The position numbers were made by a program, and so were the translations under genes. A DNA stretch of 64,000 nt from Apostichopus japonicus (taxonomy: Eukaryota > Echinodermata > Holothuroidea > Aspidochirotida > Stichopodidae), in NCBI RefSeq assembly GCF_037975245.1, contig NC_092573.1, positions 12,420,001 through 12,484,000 of the forward strand. The letters are read 5' to 3'. The notes beneath the pieces are model-generated. The model worked only from the letters and a program-made list of their open reading frames with translations, had not been told where the DNA came from and ran no database searches. Below are positions 1 to 10,245 of this stretch, piece by piece; the first letter of the stretch is position 1; each line of letters opens with the position of its first letter.

Positions 1-160
1 TACGCTGCCACGGAATATGCTCCCTATTTCATTTCCCCAATATTAGGGAACGGGCACCGTCTTTGAAACAACATCTACAACTAAACAACAACTATGTACA
101 AGCTTTGGCTCTAGCTATGGAGGGCTGTCTCTTATGATAATGACGGAGCGCACTTTTTTC
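1..160. other. Unassigned sequence at the window edge
   Basis: No coding signal was recognised. The stretch lies just past the stop of the hAT transposase remnant on the minus strand, so it is probably the 3' non-coding end of that decayed element. Confidence 0.3.
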
Positions 161-540
161 CTACTGGAATCGCCCGAAGATGCGGCGTCTGTAATCCGAG
201 GAACCAACGAACTTCTCTGCTAACTCCTCAGGCTTCAACTGGGCTAGACGTTCGCGGTGAATATAGCACACCATCACATGGTTCAGCCTATGTTGAGTCA
301 TGGTGCTCCGTAGCCATGTTTTCAAACGCCTCAAAGCACTAAATTATCTCTCGGCTTCCGTCGCACTGGCGGAGGAGACGAGGAGGACCCTAAGAGAGCT
401 TCGACTTCACCAAACATAGCCCGTACCGCCGGATTCATCAACTTGAATATTTGTCTATACCCTTCAACCGACGACTGGAACTGGCCTCGAAAAAAGGCAG
501 ACTAAGCTTAAGATTGTCGAAGACTTCAGGGTACTAACTC
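161..540 (-). pseudogene. hAT-type transposase remnant, C-terminal dimerisation region
   Basis: Read on the minus strand, the segment below about 494 encodes pieces such as GYRQIFKLMNPAVRAMFGEV and, after a frameshift near position 395, LRVLLVSSASATEAER followed by FSALRRLKTWLRSTMTQHRL. This is the characteristic C-terminal hAT dimerisation domain (ZMYM1/DUF4371-like transposases), in which an AERxFSxLRRxKT-type core precedes the helix used for dimer formation. The copy is dead: the frame changes between the two blocks and a TAA stop replaces the residue just before FSALRR (about position 347). The reading frame ends at a stop at 161-163. Coding similarity upstream of 494 is weak. It is an old transposon fossil, not a host gene. 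Confidence 0.75.
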
Positions 541-654
541 ACGAGATCTCGGTGGAATTCTCCATTCAGCAACATTGAGTAATATTCGATGATATGAATC
601 CTTAGATGTGTAAGTCCTAACCAAATAGAGCCACATCATTACTCTTTTTCCAAA

Positions 655-685
<31 letters not shown>

Positions 686-755
686 CATTTGATATTGTTT
701 CCACCACCCATCGAAATGTGGGGGGACGTGTCCCCCCGTCCCCCCCCCCCCCCCT
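655..755. repeat. Poly-G/poly-C block with GT repeat and G/C palindrome
   Basis: A short GT run leads into about 17 consecutive Gs. A palindrome of about eight bases per arm follows (GGGGGGAC/GTCCCCCC), then about 16 Cs. Such blocks recur next to transposon ends in this window. No gene is seen in 495-771. Confidence 0.7.
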
Positions 756-960
756 GGATTGACGCCCATGCAATAGGCCTACTTTGGTATAGTAGAAACA
801 AACCGACGCATAGCAACCGACAATCACAAGCGACCACAACACTTCGTGACCTCTATCCCTTTCGGTTTACTCAGTGCGACCATGACTTTGTGAATTTGGC
901 CGGCTACGGACCAGTCCAGACACGGATAGGGATTGATTGCCTGCATGGAAGTGTCTCAGC

Positions 961-990
961 CAGGGAGTTGTTATAGCAACTCAACACTGG
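961..990. repeat. Degenerate copy of the CAGGGAGTTGTT palindrome
   Basis: CAGGGAGTTG is followed after six bases by CAACTC, an imperfect inverted repeat. The equivalent site in copy B (21,375-21,400) and the perfect palindrome at 10,218-10,245 share the same core. Confidence 0.5.
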
Positions 991-1850
991 TCTCAGAGAC
1001 CTCGAACGATAAGTTTCCCGCCGAACAATTTCCAGGCAATCAATCTCAATTATTTTCGAGAAGTTAGCGATATATGCTCAGGTGTAAAGTGTTTTCTCTT
1101 CTATGATACAGTTATGTACAAGCTTCCGTACTTTCATGGAGACTAAGGGTACACGTTTTTTTTATTTTTTTTTTATTTGCTTATTGGTTTTATGCGTTGG
1201 TTATATATTCGATTTTAACACCCCTGATAATAGGACAGGTTTGGTTATACGATAAGATAAGCATACATAGCAAACAAGAACACAACAAACAACAGAAGAA
1301 CAACAACAGAACCCTCACATCCGCCCTCTACCCACAACCAATTTTCAAAGGTCAATATTTTCCAAAATAGAGAAGTCTTTCGAGCTGCGACGGATGGTAG
1401 CACCAACCGTGTCGAATATCGACTCAAACAAAATGATATGGTTGCAAAATATTATGAAAATGTAATAAAATAAAGCAAACAATGTTCAATGTTACACTGC
1501 AGTCAAAACTTTCAAGTTTGACCTTTGCTGACTTCAAGTATCCAGCAAGTGTGCACTAATGCTGACCAGTTTACGAGGCCTTTGTATATGATTCTATTGA
1601 CGTTCCAAAAAAGACAAACAAAAGGAAAGCCTCTTCTTTAGGGTCCTTTTAGGTACTTTTCACGGGGATGGTTAAAAAAAAAACGGGAATGGTTAAAAAG
1701 GTTTTCATCGGTCTCACACTAGGAATTGGTTTCTTCAAAATATGACTAACATGTTACAATTCTTATGCGACAAGTTATCAATATATTTTGCCCTCGAGGA
1801 CACCGCTAGATACTTCACGACTAAGACTCATTTAAAAATCAAGATTTTAC

Positions 1851-2222
1851 CAATTACCTACCCCGACGTTAAAGAAGAAAAGAAAAAGTGACCATTGGGG
1901 GTAAGGGTGGCATGTTCGTTGATTTTAATTAATGAGTTCTTGGGTGATACAAAAGCTTGTTATACAGAAACGTGTGATACAGAAACTTGTTATTGCCTAA
2001 TTTCGTCTCTTTTTTTGGTACGATTTTGGAGGATTTAAAGTAAACAATTGTTTCAAGTAACATAATCTATGCATTAACGGTTGAGTCATTAGCGTAGACA
2101 CAGAGGGGTTGGGGGGGAGGGGAGGTGTAGGCCTATGCCCCCCATTTGAAATATTTCTTCCCCCCTAATAAAATCATAAGAAAATAGACACTGCCTGCCC
2201 CTCTTGCTACGCTGAATTGACC
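1851..2222. other. Block present in repeat copy A, absent from copy B
   Basis: The two copies align on both sides of this block, but copy B joins the flanks directly near 22,080. The block contains a G-rich then C-rich inverted stretch near 2,105-2,166. Whether it is an insertion in A or a deletion in B cannot be told. Confidence 0.5.
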
Positions 2223-2475
2223 TTATGTAGTGTTGCGCCTAGACTATGGGTAGGGATCAACCACACTATGTAACACTATAGACGGGTAAATGGATCATAC
2301 ATATATGATGTAACATTATGGGTATAGAAATCAACCACACTTTGTAACTCTTTGGGTAGGGATCAACCACACTATGTTTAGCACTATGGGTAGGGATTAA
2401 CCACACTATGTAAAAATGGGTAGGGATCAGCCCCATGTACGTAAAAGTATATATAGGTAGCGATCACCCAACGAA
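2223..2475 (+). repeat. Short tandem repeat, degenerate units of about 36 bp
   Basis: Variants of GGTAGGGATCAACCACACTA with a TGTAACACTATG linker are repeated about seven times with slippage. The same array occurs in copy B at 22,082-22,345, so it belongs to the dispersed repeat. It is non-coding. Confidence 0.75.
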
Positions 2476-2614
2476 GCATCTGTTTAATTTATGTGGGCTA
2501 CAGTCTTCGATCTTCATACATTGCTACTTCCAATCCTGAGTTCCAGGTTTGATCTATTATGGCATGGAACGCCAAACAATCTCATTACATGCGATGAAAA
2601 TAATGTTTGGCAGT

Positions 2615-2743
2615 AGCAGAACAGCGATGGCGATGACGAGGATGAAGATGACGATGACGATACAGATGACGATTGTGTTAAAGATGGCGATGACGATGAT
2701 GGAAGACACGACGATGAAGGAGATGACGATACATATGACGATG
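2615..2743 (+). repeat. GAT/GAC trinucleotide-rich tract (Asp-rich if translated)
   Basis: Runs of GATGAC-type triplets would translate in one frame as an almost pure Asp/Glu stretch. The frame is open in both A and B (22,480-22,625). It may be simple microsatellite drift or a relic of an acidic region of a transposon protein; no flanking domain supports the second reading. Confidence 0.5.
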
Positions 2744-3548
2744 CAGTGCTGCCAAGTCACCCGCTTTGGGCGGGTGTCACCCGCATTTTCGGGTCGTCTC
2801 CCGCTCACCCGCCCACCTGTCCGAATCTCCCGCATTTTTGAAGAATCTCCCGCATTGTAGGCCCACAGAGTTTTTCCTGTGAAAGTGTTTCATTGCTAGC
2901 GTGAAATTCATTTCATCACACCAAAATGCGAATTATCTCAGAACCGCCAGGATCGGAAATTACTCAAAGCCGATCGTGCTAAATATGCCCGGCTGAAAGC
3001 AACGTTACCTATACGATTCGTGAAAAATAATACCGTTACGACACACGTGAACGCTACAGCGTCCGCGAAGACATTGAATGCAACCGAACGAAGTACGCGT
3101 GCTACTGCCAGAAACTACCGGTAGCTGTTGTACATATGCACACATCACCGCTGTATACCGTAGGCTATCGGTAGGCTATGTGAGGACATCGGATAGGAGT
3201 GAACAATTGAAGTGCTGAAGCAAGCCAAGATGTCGAGCCGGCGAGAGTATTTCGAGATGGTCTGTGAGAGGTTAGGGGGTGAGAAATCGATAGAGTTTTT
3301 TTTATTTCAAGATATTTTTTCCTGTGGAATGAAAAAAAATAGACACAATACAAATATGGAGACAGTATAGATTCAGCCAAGATGACCCGGGAAGTGATGT
3401 TTCCGGCCATCTGAGGGGCCGTAAGATCCCAAAATTTTCTTGTACGCTTCGCGCCAACTCATGGTGGCGCTCCGCTTAGATGGTGTACGTAACCAACAGC
3501 ACCAGACAATTTTCACCCGCCTAAAAAACATCTGACCTTGGCATGTGT
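2744..3548. mobile_element. Non-autonomous hAT-like insertion in copy A (805 bp)
   Basis: The left end reads CAGTGCTGCCAAG and the reverse complement of the right end reads CACACATGCCAAG, so the ends are partly inverted repeats. They are flanked by TGACGATG (2,736-2,743) and GGACGATG (3,549-3,556), an 8-bp target duplication with one mismatch. Copy B at about 22,591-22,610 is the uninterrupted empty site. An 8-bp duplication and a CAG terminus are typical of hAT elements. The inside holds repeated TCTCCCGCATTTT motifs and, near 3,410-3,490, sequence shared with the hAT element at 24,626-26,802. Confidence 0.75.
3395..3485 (+). repeat. Shared transposon motif (GTACGCTxCGCGCCAACT block)
   Basis: This roughly 90-bp block is closely similar to 26,635-26,735. 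Both contain TTTTCTTGTACGCT, CGCGCCAAC and ATGGTGGCGCTCCGCT in the same order, so a transposon family recurs inside two different hAT insertions. Confidence 0.7.
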
Positions 3549-3647
3549 GGACGATGTTGTTAGAGATGGCGATGTCGGTAACATGAATGTAAAAAATTGT
3601 ATATATATATATGCTTTGAGCGTCTTTTTAGTAAGTTAAGCTACTGT

Positions 3648-3948
3648 TCATTCATACTTAGTAAAGATTCCTAAATCCTATTGGTCCATTCAGGTCAGCT
3701 GACCGTGGTTAATCCTTTGAGTAACGCACATTAAAATTACGGGGCATCACTTTAATAAATCTTTGGTTATATGTAACCAAAAATGTTTTGTTTTATGATT
3801 TTTCCCCCACACAAATGGTAGTGTATGAATAAACGCTAATGCTATCGCTGGATGCACTCGGGCTCCGCCCTCGTGCATCGCTTGCATTATCCCCCGATCG
3901 TGCATTAATCCTGTGAGTAACGCACGCTAGACCGTTGATTAACCCCTT
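3648..3948. other. About 300-bp block present only in copy A
   Basis: Copy B runs straight across this point at 22,690. The block contains two direct copies of a GAGTAACGCAC motif and an imperfect palindrome near 3,851-3,877, with arms ATGCACTCGGGC and GCCCTCGTGCAT. A palindrome plus flanking direct repeats suggests a small mobile element, but no clear target duplication was found. Confidence 0.5.
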
Positions 3949-4403
3949 ATTATATTATTATATATACGATATTACGATATGTATATTACGATATTATTTG
4001 CTATCGTATTTAATATAGAGGAAGTTAAATATCATCTGTTAGCGGTATTCGTTAAGCAGGTCAAATAAAATATAACAAAATAAAAATTCTTACCTGTCAT
4101 TGTACAGTCCCTGTAACAGTAAAAAAGTAGAGTATATGGAACATGGTGTATTATAGTAAGACGTTTACCATTCCAAATGATTTGAGGGTCAAAATGCAGA
4201 AAGCTGTTTGTCTTTCATTACGGTACAAAATTTGATGAAAATTTTCGCATGCGGGTATCTCTAACTCATAATAAAATGTTTTAATCTTTTCTAAATATTC
4301 GAAAAAGTTATAATATTTGATGAGTATATACTGACTTATGATAGTGTTTAAATAAAATGCAAGAAGGTATCAATAAATAGTATTCACTATTGTTTGCTTA
4401 GCG

Positions 4404-4440
4404 ACAGTTGCTGGTGGTGTTGCTATGCACCAGCAACTGT
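4404..4440. repeat. Perfect 13-bp stem-loop, copy A
   Basis: ACAGTTGCTGGTG and CACCAGCAACTGT are perfect inverted repeats around an 11-base loop. The whole hairpin is unchanged in copy B (23,471-23,507), although flanking bases have diverged. Confidence 0.85.
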
Positions 4441-5676
4441 TACGATATGAAATTTTTATTTTAGATTCAAATTATTAAACCACGTGACGATTTGACAAGT
4501 ACGCATAATATTAATTACACAACAACTATACTACAACTTTACACGGAGTCTTTTCTTTACCAATATAGTGTGACTGTATATATGTTTACAACCTCCACCC
4601 CAGCCATGTATATTTGAAAAGTCAACCTTCCGGGGGGGGGGGGATAAATACGGGTGGACGGGACTGTATGGACTTCAATATCGAATTGTGTCTTTTTCTG
4701 TGCATGATCGAAACTCCGTTTCATCACGCCTATCGGAGCAGATGATGGGGAAGGGTTTGGTTGTTGTATTTCCTTCTCCGTCTGTGCGTTTTTTGAAGAA
4801 AAAATGATAAGACCGATTTCCTGCATTCTAGAGATAAATTCCCAAATCATTATTATAGTATTTGTGTGCGTGCGTGCATGTGTGTGCAGACGTGACATTT
4901 GATAACCTCTCTTAACATACAAATCTATGGTAAAGTGATGTTGTTCCTTTCGAATTTTTTTCGAGAAAAATACAAATCTAGGTGTCACGTGATGTTGTAT
5001 ATACATCAATGGATAAGTTATGGTCATAACATAGGTTCCACCTTCAAATAAAGTATTATTATTAACAAGATAAGATCTGCCTATTTCTCTCAGTTTAGGG
5101 GATTTTAAACTCCACCGTAGCCGTTAAGAATACAGAGATAATCTTTTGAAAGGCTATAACTTTATGCTTCTATTCATTTCGATGTAAAATTGACCAAATA
5201 TTCAAATCTCTTTTTTTATTTAATCAGGTCACAAATGGCCATTACAACATAAATTCGGTGGGGTTTTAACTAATATAATTATCTTCCGGTGAGTCGTTTG
5301 CGTCCAGCACCTATCAGGTGTTATAAGCAGTTACGTACACAGGAGCTGGGAGAATGGTGAGGGCGGGTGTTGGGAGACACCATCAAATAAAGTTGCTCCT
5401 GCACCTGGAAGGGTGGTATTGCCAGGGTCGGGACATACCACCCCCACCACCCGTGAAGTCAGCTTTTCCCTTCCTCTGGCCGGCACTAGCTCTCTATTTT
5501 TGTTTACGCTTCCAATCTGAAAACGTATTTACTTGTCTACTTAACTTCTACTTAATTTCCTATACTAGTCATCTTTTATTATTTATGCTATCATGCAGGA
5601 CTGTTCATGCTAAGTAGGAGCGAAGGAGATTTTCGGACAGGGTGATTGCGAATTGGTTGGTGTATGGGTGCGTGTG

Positions 5677-6869
5677 TCTTGGAGGTGGGAGAACATGCTC
5701 CACAAAATATTTAGGTGTAGGAACCCTGGGGCAGTGGCTCAGCCAGAATTGTTTAATGAGTGGGTGTGTGTAGGGGGTTGGGGCTCCTTTACTTCATTGA
5801 CGGTGACTGATTGGATAGTGTAAGTTTGTCAGTTTGGCCCCAACTTTCATAGTCACATCCTGGTTTTCACAATTCAGACTTAAACGAAGGAAATAGGCAA
5901 CCAGTCAGCGATAAGTCTGCTTAAATTTGTTAGAAAGTACTATAGGCTCACATTAACATGTTTGCACAACCTTCATAAAGAGCATGATATATCCTACTTA
6001 ATGCAATATTTGCAGTTTATTATTGATTGAAAATCATCTTTACCCTTGTGGAAACATGTTCACAAGGTCCTGAATATGGAAGAAAGCAACTTCATTAAAA
6101 AATATGATGTTTTCCATATAGCTATGCTTAATGTAAAGATGTCTCTGGTGCAATGGAATTCATTTTGCACAATAAAACAAGAAGTCTACAGGGGACTCCA
6201 GTAAATTCTGTAGAGTACAGTGATTATAAAATAGTGATCTGTGCACGTAAATTGAAATGCGTGCTATTTAGTTGATCAACTTCAGGTTAAAAGAGGATAG
6301 GTAGTTCAGAGATACATTTGACATATCTTTCTGTAAATTGACATTGATAAGAAGCACGTCAGTGCAATGTCATGGTTTGACTGATACTTATTGTATGAAC
6401 TTGAAAAAGTAAAGTATGCATGTTTATAATTGCATTGTGCATAGTGTTGAAATTCTGTTGATCTCCATAGTCTTGAAAACTTAGAGATATTTGTCCAATA
6501 TTGTAAATATAGGTTTCTTAGCTGTCATGAACTTGAAGAATTCTTATATCTCTGGTCATCTAAAAGTGGTTATGTTTGTGGTCCCAGAAAATAAGTTTAT
6601 TGTAAGTTTACTGTAATTTGAAATCTCTGGTAAGATATATGTTGATATGTTTTATTGATATTGTTAATGTAGGTGTGCTATTGGTCTTGCAGATGTAGGT
6701 GTATTTGTGTGGTCTTGAGAATGTAGGTGAGTTTGTGTGGTCTTGTTAATGTAGGTGTGTCTCTAGTGGTCCCGGAAATGTAGATAAGTTTTTTACTGGT
6801 CCCCACTCCTGTGAACCACTCGGGACGAAAATGCCGGTCCCCATATACCAGGTGCGTATGTATGTCTGT
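5677..6869. other. Intergenic sequence
   Basis: No exon with clean splice sites or family similarity was recognised. Near 6,650-6,790 there are several degenerate copies of a TGTAGGTGTGTxTxTGGTCTTG unit leading up to the minisatellite. Confidence 0.4.
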
Positions 6870-8178
6870 GTGTGTGTTTGTCAGTGTACAATACATTGTC
6901 TTCTAGAGCCGATAACTCCTGGTGTCTGGGTGAGTGTTTGTCAGTGTATAGTACATTGTCTTCCAGAGCCGATAACTCCTGGTGTCTGTGTGAGTGTTTG
7001 TCAGTGTATAGTACATTGTCTTCTAGAGCAGATAACTCCTGGTGTCTGTGTGAGTGTTTGTCAGTGTATGGTACATTGTCTTCTAGAGCCGATAACTCCT
7101 GGTGTCTGGGTGAGTGTTTGTCAGTGTATAGTACATTGTCTTCTAGAGCCGATAACTCCTGGTGTCTGTGCGTGTGTTTGTCAGTGTACAATACATTGTC
7201 TTTTAGAGCTGATAACTCCTGGTGTCTGGGTGAGTGTTTGTCAGCGTATAGTACATTGTCTTCCAGAGCCGATAACTCCTGGTGTCTGTGTGAGTGTTTG
7301 TCAGTGTATAGTACATTGTCTTCTAGAGCCGATAACTCCTGGTGTCTGTGTGAGTGTTTGTCAGCGTATAGTACATTGTCTTCTAGAGCCGATAACTCCT
7401 GGTGTCTGTGTGTGTGTTTGTCAGTGTATAGTACATTGTCTTCTAGAGCCGATAACTCCTGGTGTCTGTGTGAGTGTTTGTCAGTGTATAGTACATTGTC
7501 TTCTAGAGCCGATAACTCCTGGTGTCTGTGTGAGTGTTTGTCAGTGTATAGTACATTGTCTTCTAGAGCCGATAACTCCTGGTGTCTGTGTGAGTGTTTG
7601 TCAGCGTATAGTACATTGTCTTCTAGAGCCGATAACTCCTGGTGTCTGTGTGAGTGTTTGTCAGTGTATAGTACATTGTCTTCTAGAGCCGATAACTCCT
7701 GGTGTCTGTGTGAGTGTTTGTCAGTGTATAGTACATTGTCTTCTAGAGCCGATAACTCCTGGTGTCTGTGTGAATGTTTGTCAGTGTATAGTCCATTGTC
7801 TTCTAGAGCAGATAACTCCTGGTGTCTGTGTGAATGTTTGTCAGTGTATAGTACATTGTCTTCTACAGCCGATAACTCCTGGTGTCTGTGTGAGTGTTTG
7901 TCAGTGTATAGTACATTGTCTTCTAGAGCCGATAACTCCTGGTGTCTGTGTGAGTGTTTGTCAGTGTATAGTACATTGTCTTCTAGAGCCGATAACTCCT
8001 GGTGTCTGTGTGAGTGTTTGTCAGTGTATAGTCCATTGTCTTCTAGAGCAGATAACTCCCGGTGTCTGTGTGAGTGTTTGTCAGTGTATGGTACATTGTC
8101 TTCTAGAGCCGATAACTCCCGGTGTCTGTGTGAATATTTGTCAGTGTATAGTACATTGTCTTCTAGAGCAGATAACTC
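6870..8178. repeat. 60-bp minisatellite, about 22 units
   Basis: From 6,901 to 8,160 there are 21 consecutive units of exactly 60 bp with no insertion or deletion, plus partial units at each side. Each unit contains GATAACTCCTGGTGTCTGTG and TTTGTCAGTGTATAGTACAT. Units differ only by point changes (for example GCC or GCA before GATAAC, GTACATTG or GTCCATTG, GTGAGTG or GTGAATG), and the same change combinations recur in distant units. Because 60 is divisible by 3, several frames on both strands stay open and create long artificial ORFs. Confidence 0.97.
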
Positions 8179-8732
8179 AGAAATTATATGGTATAATTTT
8201 ATACTTGTTATACATGGATACATCTTAATGTGTAAAAGTACCCTGTTGTTTTTCAAACAAGTCATAGGTCATTTCAGGACAGTTGAGGTCCCAAGGCAAA
8301 GTCAAATGTATAAAGCTTGGGTGAACTTTGTACTGGATGTTTAGATCCACCACTATAGTCAGTACAAGAAAACTATTAATTTCTCTGAAGGTCAAAGGTG
8401 AGCAGTACGTGGTCAAAGTCTGAAAGCCTTGAGTAAACAAGATTACCTCCAAAAGTAAACCCTTGGATAAGCTGATTGCTTGATATGGCAGTCTGTGTCG
8501 ATGTGAGAAATGTCGTCTCCAACGACGGTCAACGCTTGACATTGTCCATCTTGTGTGCAATGTACATTAAATGATCATTTTTATAACATTTATTAAGGAA
8601 CCACTAAAGTCTGCTTGTCGTGTGGTGTGTCGTAGATTGTCAGGCTTTGAGAAAATAAGTTTACTTTGTCTGAAAGTTTGAATCCCTTGAAAAGAAATGT
8701 CAACACTTCTCTACAACACTTTTACAGTGCCT
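8179..8732. other. Intergenic sequence
   Basis: Nothing recognisable is present. The ORFs reaching into this stretch are run-outs from the minisatellite frames. Confidence 0.4.
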
Positions 8733-8806
8733 ATAGGCGAGTGTTAGCTCAGTGGTTAATGCCGGTGCCTTCCAATCATAAGGTCCCCGGTTCAATTAAG
8801 TCACTC
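8733..8806 (+). repeat. tRNA-derived SINE-like block
   Basis: The stretch has an A-box-like TTAGCTCAGTGGTTAATG about 40 bases ahead of a degenerate B box, GGTTCAATTA. The acceptor arms do not pair and the B box is altered, so this is a SINE head or tRNA relic and not a working tRNA gene. Confidence 0.45.
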
Positions 8807-9257
8807 CAAGACTAATGTATGTCATCCAGTTACAGAGTTGTTGACAATTGACAATTCATTATCATGGACGTTAAAGATGAATCTAAGAGACAGATTTCGG
8901 TCATCTTCCGGCTTTGATAAGCCAATGAGGTTTCTTCGCGAGTTCCTGCTTGCAGGAGGATTTTAAAACATATATACAGTACATACATATGCAAAAGCAT
9001 ATCAGATTCTGGACAAACTCTGAACAAGAATTACACAAGGAGGTAGAGACTTGTAAATGACTCATTTTTGTGTCAGTAGCAGTATTTAGACAAAAAGCTA
9101 AGTCTTAGAAGTAAGCTTGACCTTTCTAACAACGGAATAACAAATTTCTGAAATATTAAGTGAATAGTGATCATATAGACTGAAGATATTTGTAATCTGT
9201 TGTAATTTTAAAATCTATCCATCAGTCTCATATTCTTGACGACTTTATAACCCACAG

Positions 9258-9422
9258 CAAAGCGGTAAAAGTACGCCTGATGCGGCGTCTCTCACGACTC
9301 CAGAGAACCGAGCATTAATTAGACGCATGCTGATAAAGTGTTCTGATGTAGCAAACCCAACACGGCCTGTTGACCTATGTGTGGCCTGGGCGAACAGGAT
9401 ATCACAGGAGTACTTTAACCAG
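9258..9422 (+). CDS. PDE8-type cyclic nucleotide phosphodiesterase, one internal exon
   Basis: A 55-codon exon, phase 0 at both ends, is bounded by CCCACAG and GTGAGT. It encodes [20 protein letters not shown] followed by [12 protein letters not shown] and RISQEYFNQ. This is the region of the class I phosphodiesterase catalytic domain around the conserved MLIKCxDVxNPxRP motif, whose Asp helps bind the catalytic metal. TPENRxLI and the CxxWAxRIsxEYF spacing best match the high-affinity cAMP-specific PDE8 family as I recall it. Such enzymes hydrolyse cAMP in the cytosol. No earlier or later catalytic exon (HDxxHxGxxN, or the segment starting TDEEK) was found, so either introns are long or this is an isolated duplicate exon. 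The end of the exon and its splice donor are duplicated 54 bp downstream. Confidence 0.8.
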
Positions 9423-9476
9423 GTGAGTTTAGTAAAGCATGATGCAAATAGGATATCACAGAAGTACTTTAACCAG
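9423..9476 (+). other. In-frame duplicate of the PDE exon end and its 5' splice site
   Basis: The segment from about 9,396 (AGGATATCACAGGAGTACTT) through the donor and following intron bases is repeated at 9,450 with a 54-bp offset. Reading through the first donor stays open for 18 codons and reaches a second AACCAG/GTGAGT. Use of the second donor would add 18 residues inside the catalytic domain. Confidence 0.75.
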
Positions 9477-9489
9477 GTGAGTTAATTAG

Positions 9490-10217
9490 TAAAGCATGAT
9501 GCATGGTAAAAGTCAGTACTATATATGTCACGCACAGGTGCTCCCAACATACATGCATATTAAAGAGAAAAGGCAGGCCAATCAGTGCGGGACAACTGCA
9601 GTATTACATACTTCGTCATCAGCAATCAATGTTCTGCGACCAAACTTGTGATTTCATTTGACAATATATCTGTTAAAGGAAACCAATTGCCCACCCTCAA
9701 AGTTTGAATGCAGTTAAATTATAAGTAGTTATGATTCACTTCAATTTAGATGATTTTTTGGGCATTTTGTAATGAAGATGCGTACACGAAGGAACTGGAC
9801 TCTGGAATTGACTTGAAATTTACCTGAATATTGCCTGATAAAGTTACCTGAAATTTTTGAATATAAGACTGATAAACGCAAAACTCAGCATAAGTGTTTT
9901 GGGCCTATGAAAAAGACTCGCTTTCTTAACCTTCGTGGTAAATGACCCTTGTGAGAGAAATATTCTTGTGGTTAGTACGTCAACGTCGACTTACAAACCA
10001 ATACATAAACACCGTGAAGGTTACAACATACTTTCTCTGCCTTGTATCGTTGATCATTTAATGCAATCTCTCTAGTCAAACATTCCGTTAACATTTCACG
10101 AAGTTAGCCTCTATGTAATAAATTCAAATTCTTATGGAAACGAAAGACATATGTTGTTTACACAGTGCTGTTTTCTACGTTGAACCGTTGTGTAAAATAA
10201 TATGCGGTCAGTTATAT
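9490..10217. other. Sequence downstream of the PDE exon
   Basis: No further phosphodiesterase exon could be identified on either strand. The composition is ordinary AT-rich intronic or intergenic sequence. Confidence 0.4.
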
Positions 10218-10245
10218 CAGGGAGTTGTTCCATAACAACTCCCTG
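10218..10245. repeat. Perfect 12-bp palindrome with 4-base loop
   Basis: CAGGGAGTTGTT and AACAACTCCCTG are exact inverted arms around CCAT. Degenerate relatives occur inside the dispersed repeat at 961-990 and 21,375-21,400. Confidence 0.85.

Larger units (their letters stand above)
772..5676 (+). repeat. Long dispersed repeat, copy A
   Basis: The segment is colinear with copy B at 21,188-28,170: 772-1,850 matches 21,188-22,080, 2,223-2,743 matches 22,082-22,603, 3,549-3,647 continues to 22,690, 3,949-5,200 matches 22,691-24,312, and 5,215-5,676 matches 27,705-28,170. Relative to B it carries extra blocks at about 1,851-2,222, 2,744-3,548 and 3,648-3,948, and lacks B's solo LTR and its 3.4-kb insertion. 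No long intact ORF is present, so the unit is a decayed non-autonomous transposon or an old segmental duplication. Boundaries are approximate because both ends fade into unrelated sequence. Confidence 0.8.

Noticed and set aside
2549-2860. ORF with Met/Thr-rich translation
   Set aside because: It is a shifted reading of the GAT/GAC triplet tract and runs into the hAT insertion.
5734-5775. Possible hAT left end (CAGTGGCTCAGCCAG)
   Set aside because: No matching inverted right end or target duplication was found nearby.
6870-8178. CRISPR-like array
   Set aside because: Units are contiguous repeats without unique spacers, and the genome is eukaryotic.
6793-8344. Three long overlapping ORFs (465-490 codons) on both strands
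   Set aside because: They are produced by the 60-bp tandem repeat, whose unit length is a multiple of three. Frames are open on both strands at once, with no conserved domain and no splice or start context.
8733-8806. Functional tRNA gene on the plus strand
   Set aside because: The B box is degenerate and the arms do not pair.
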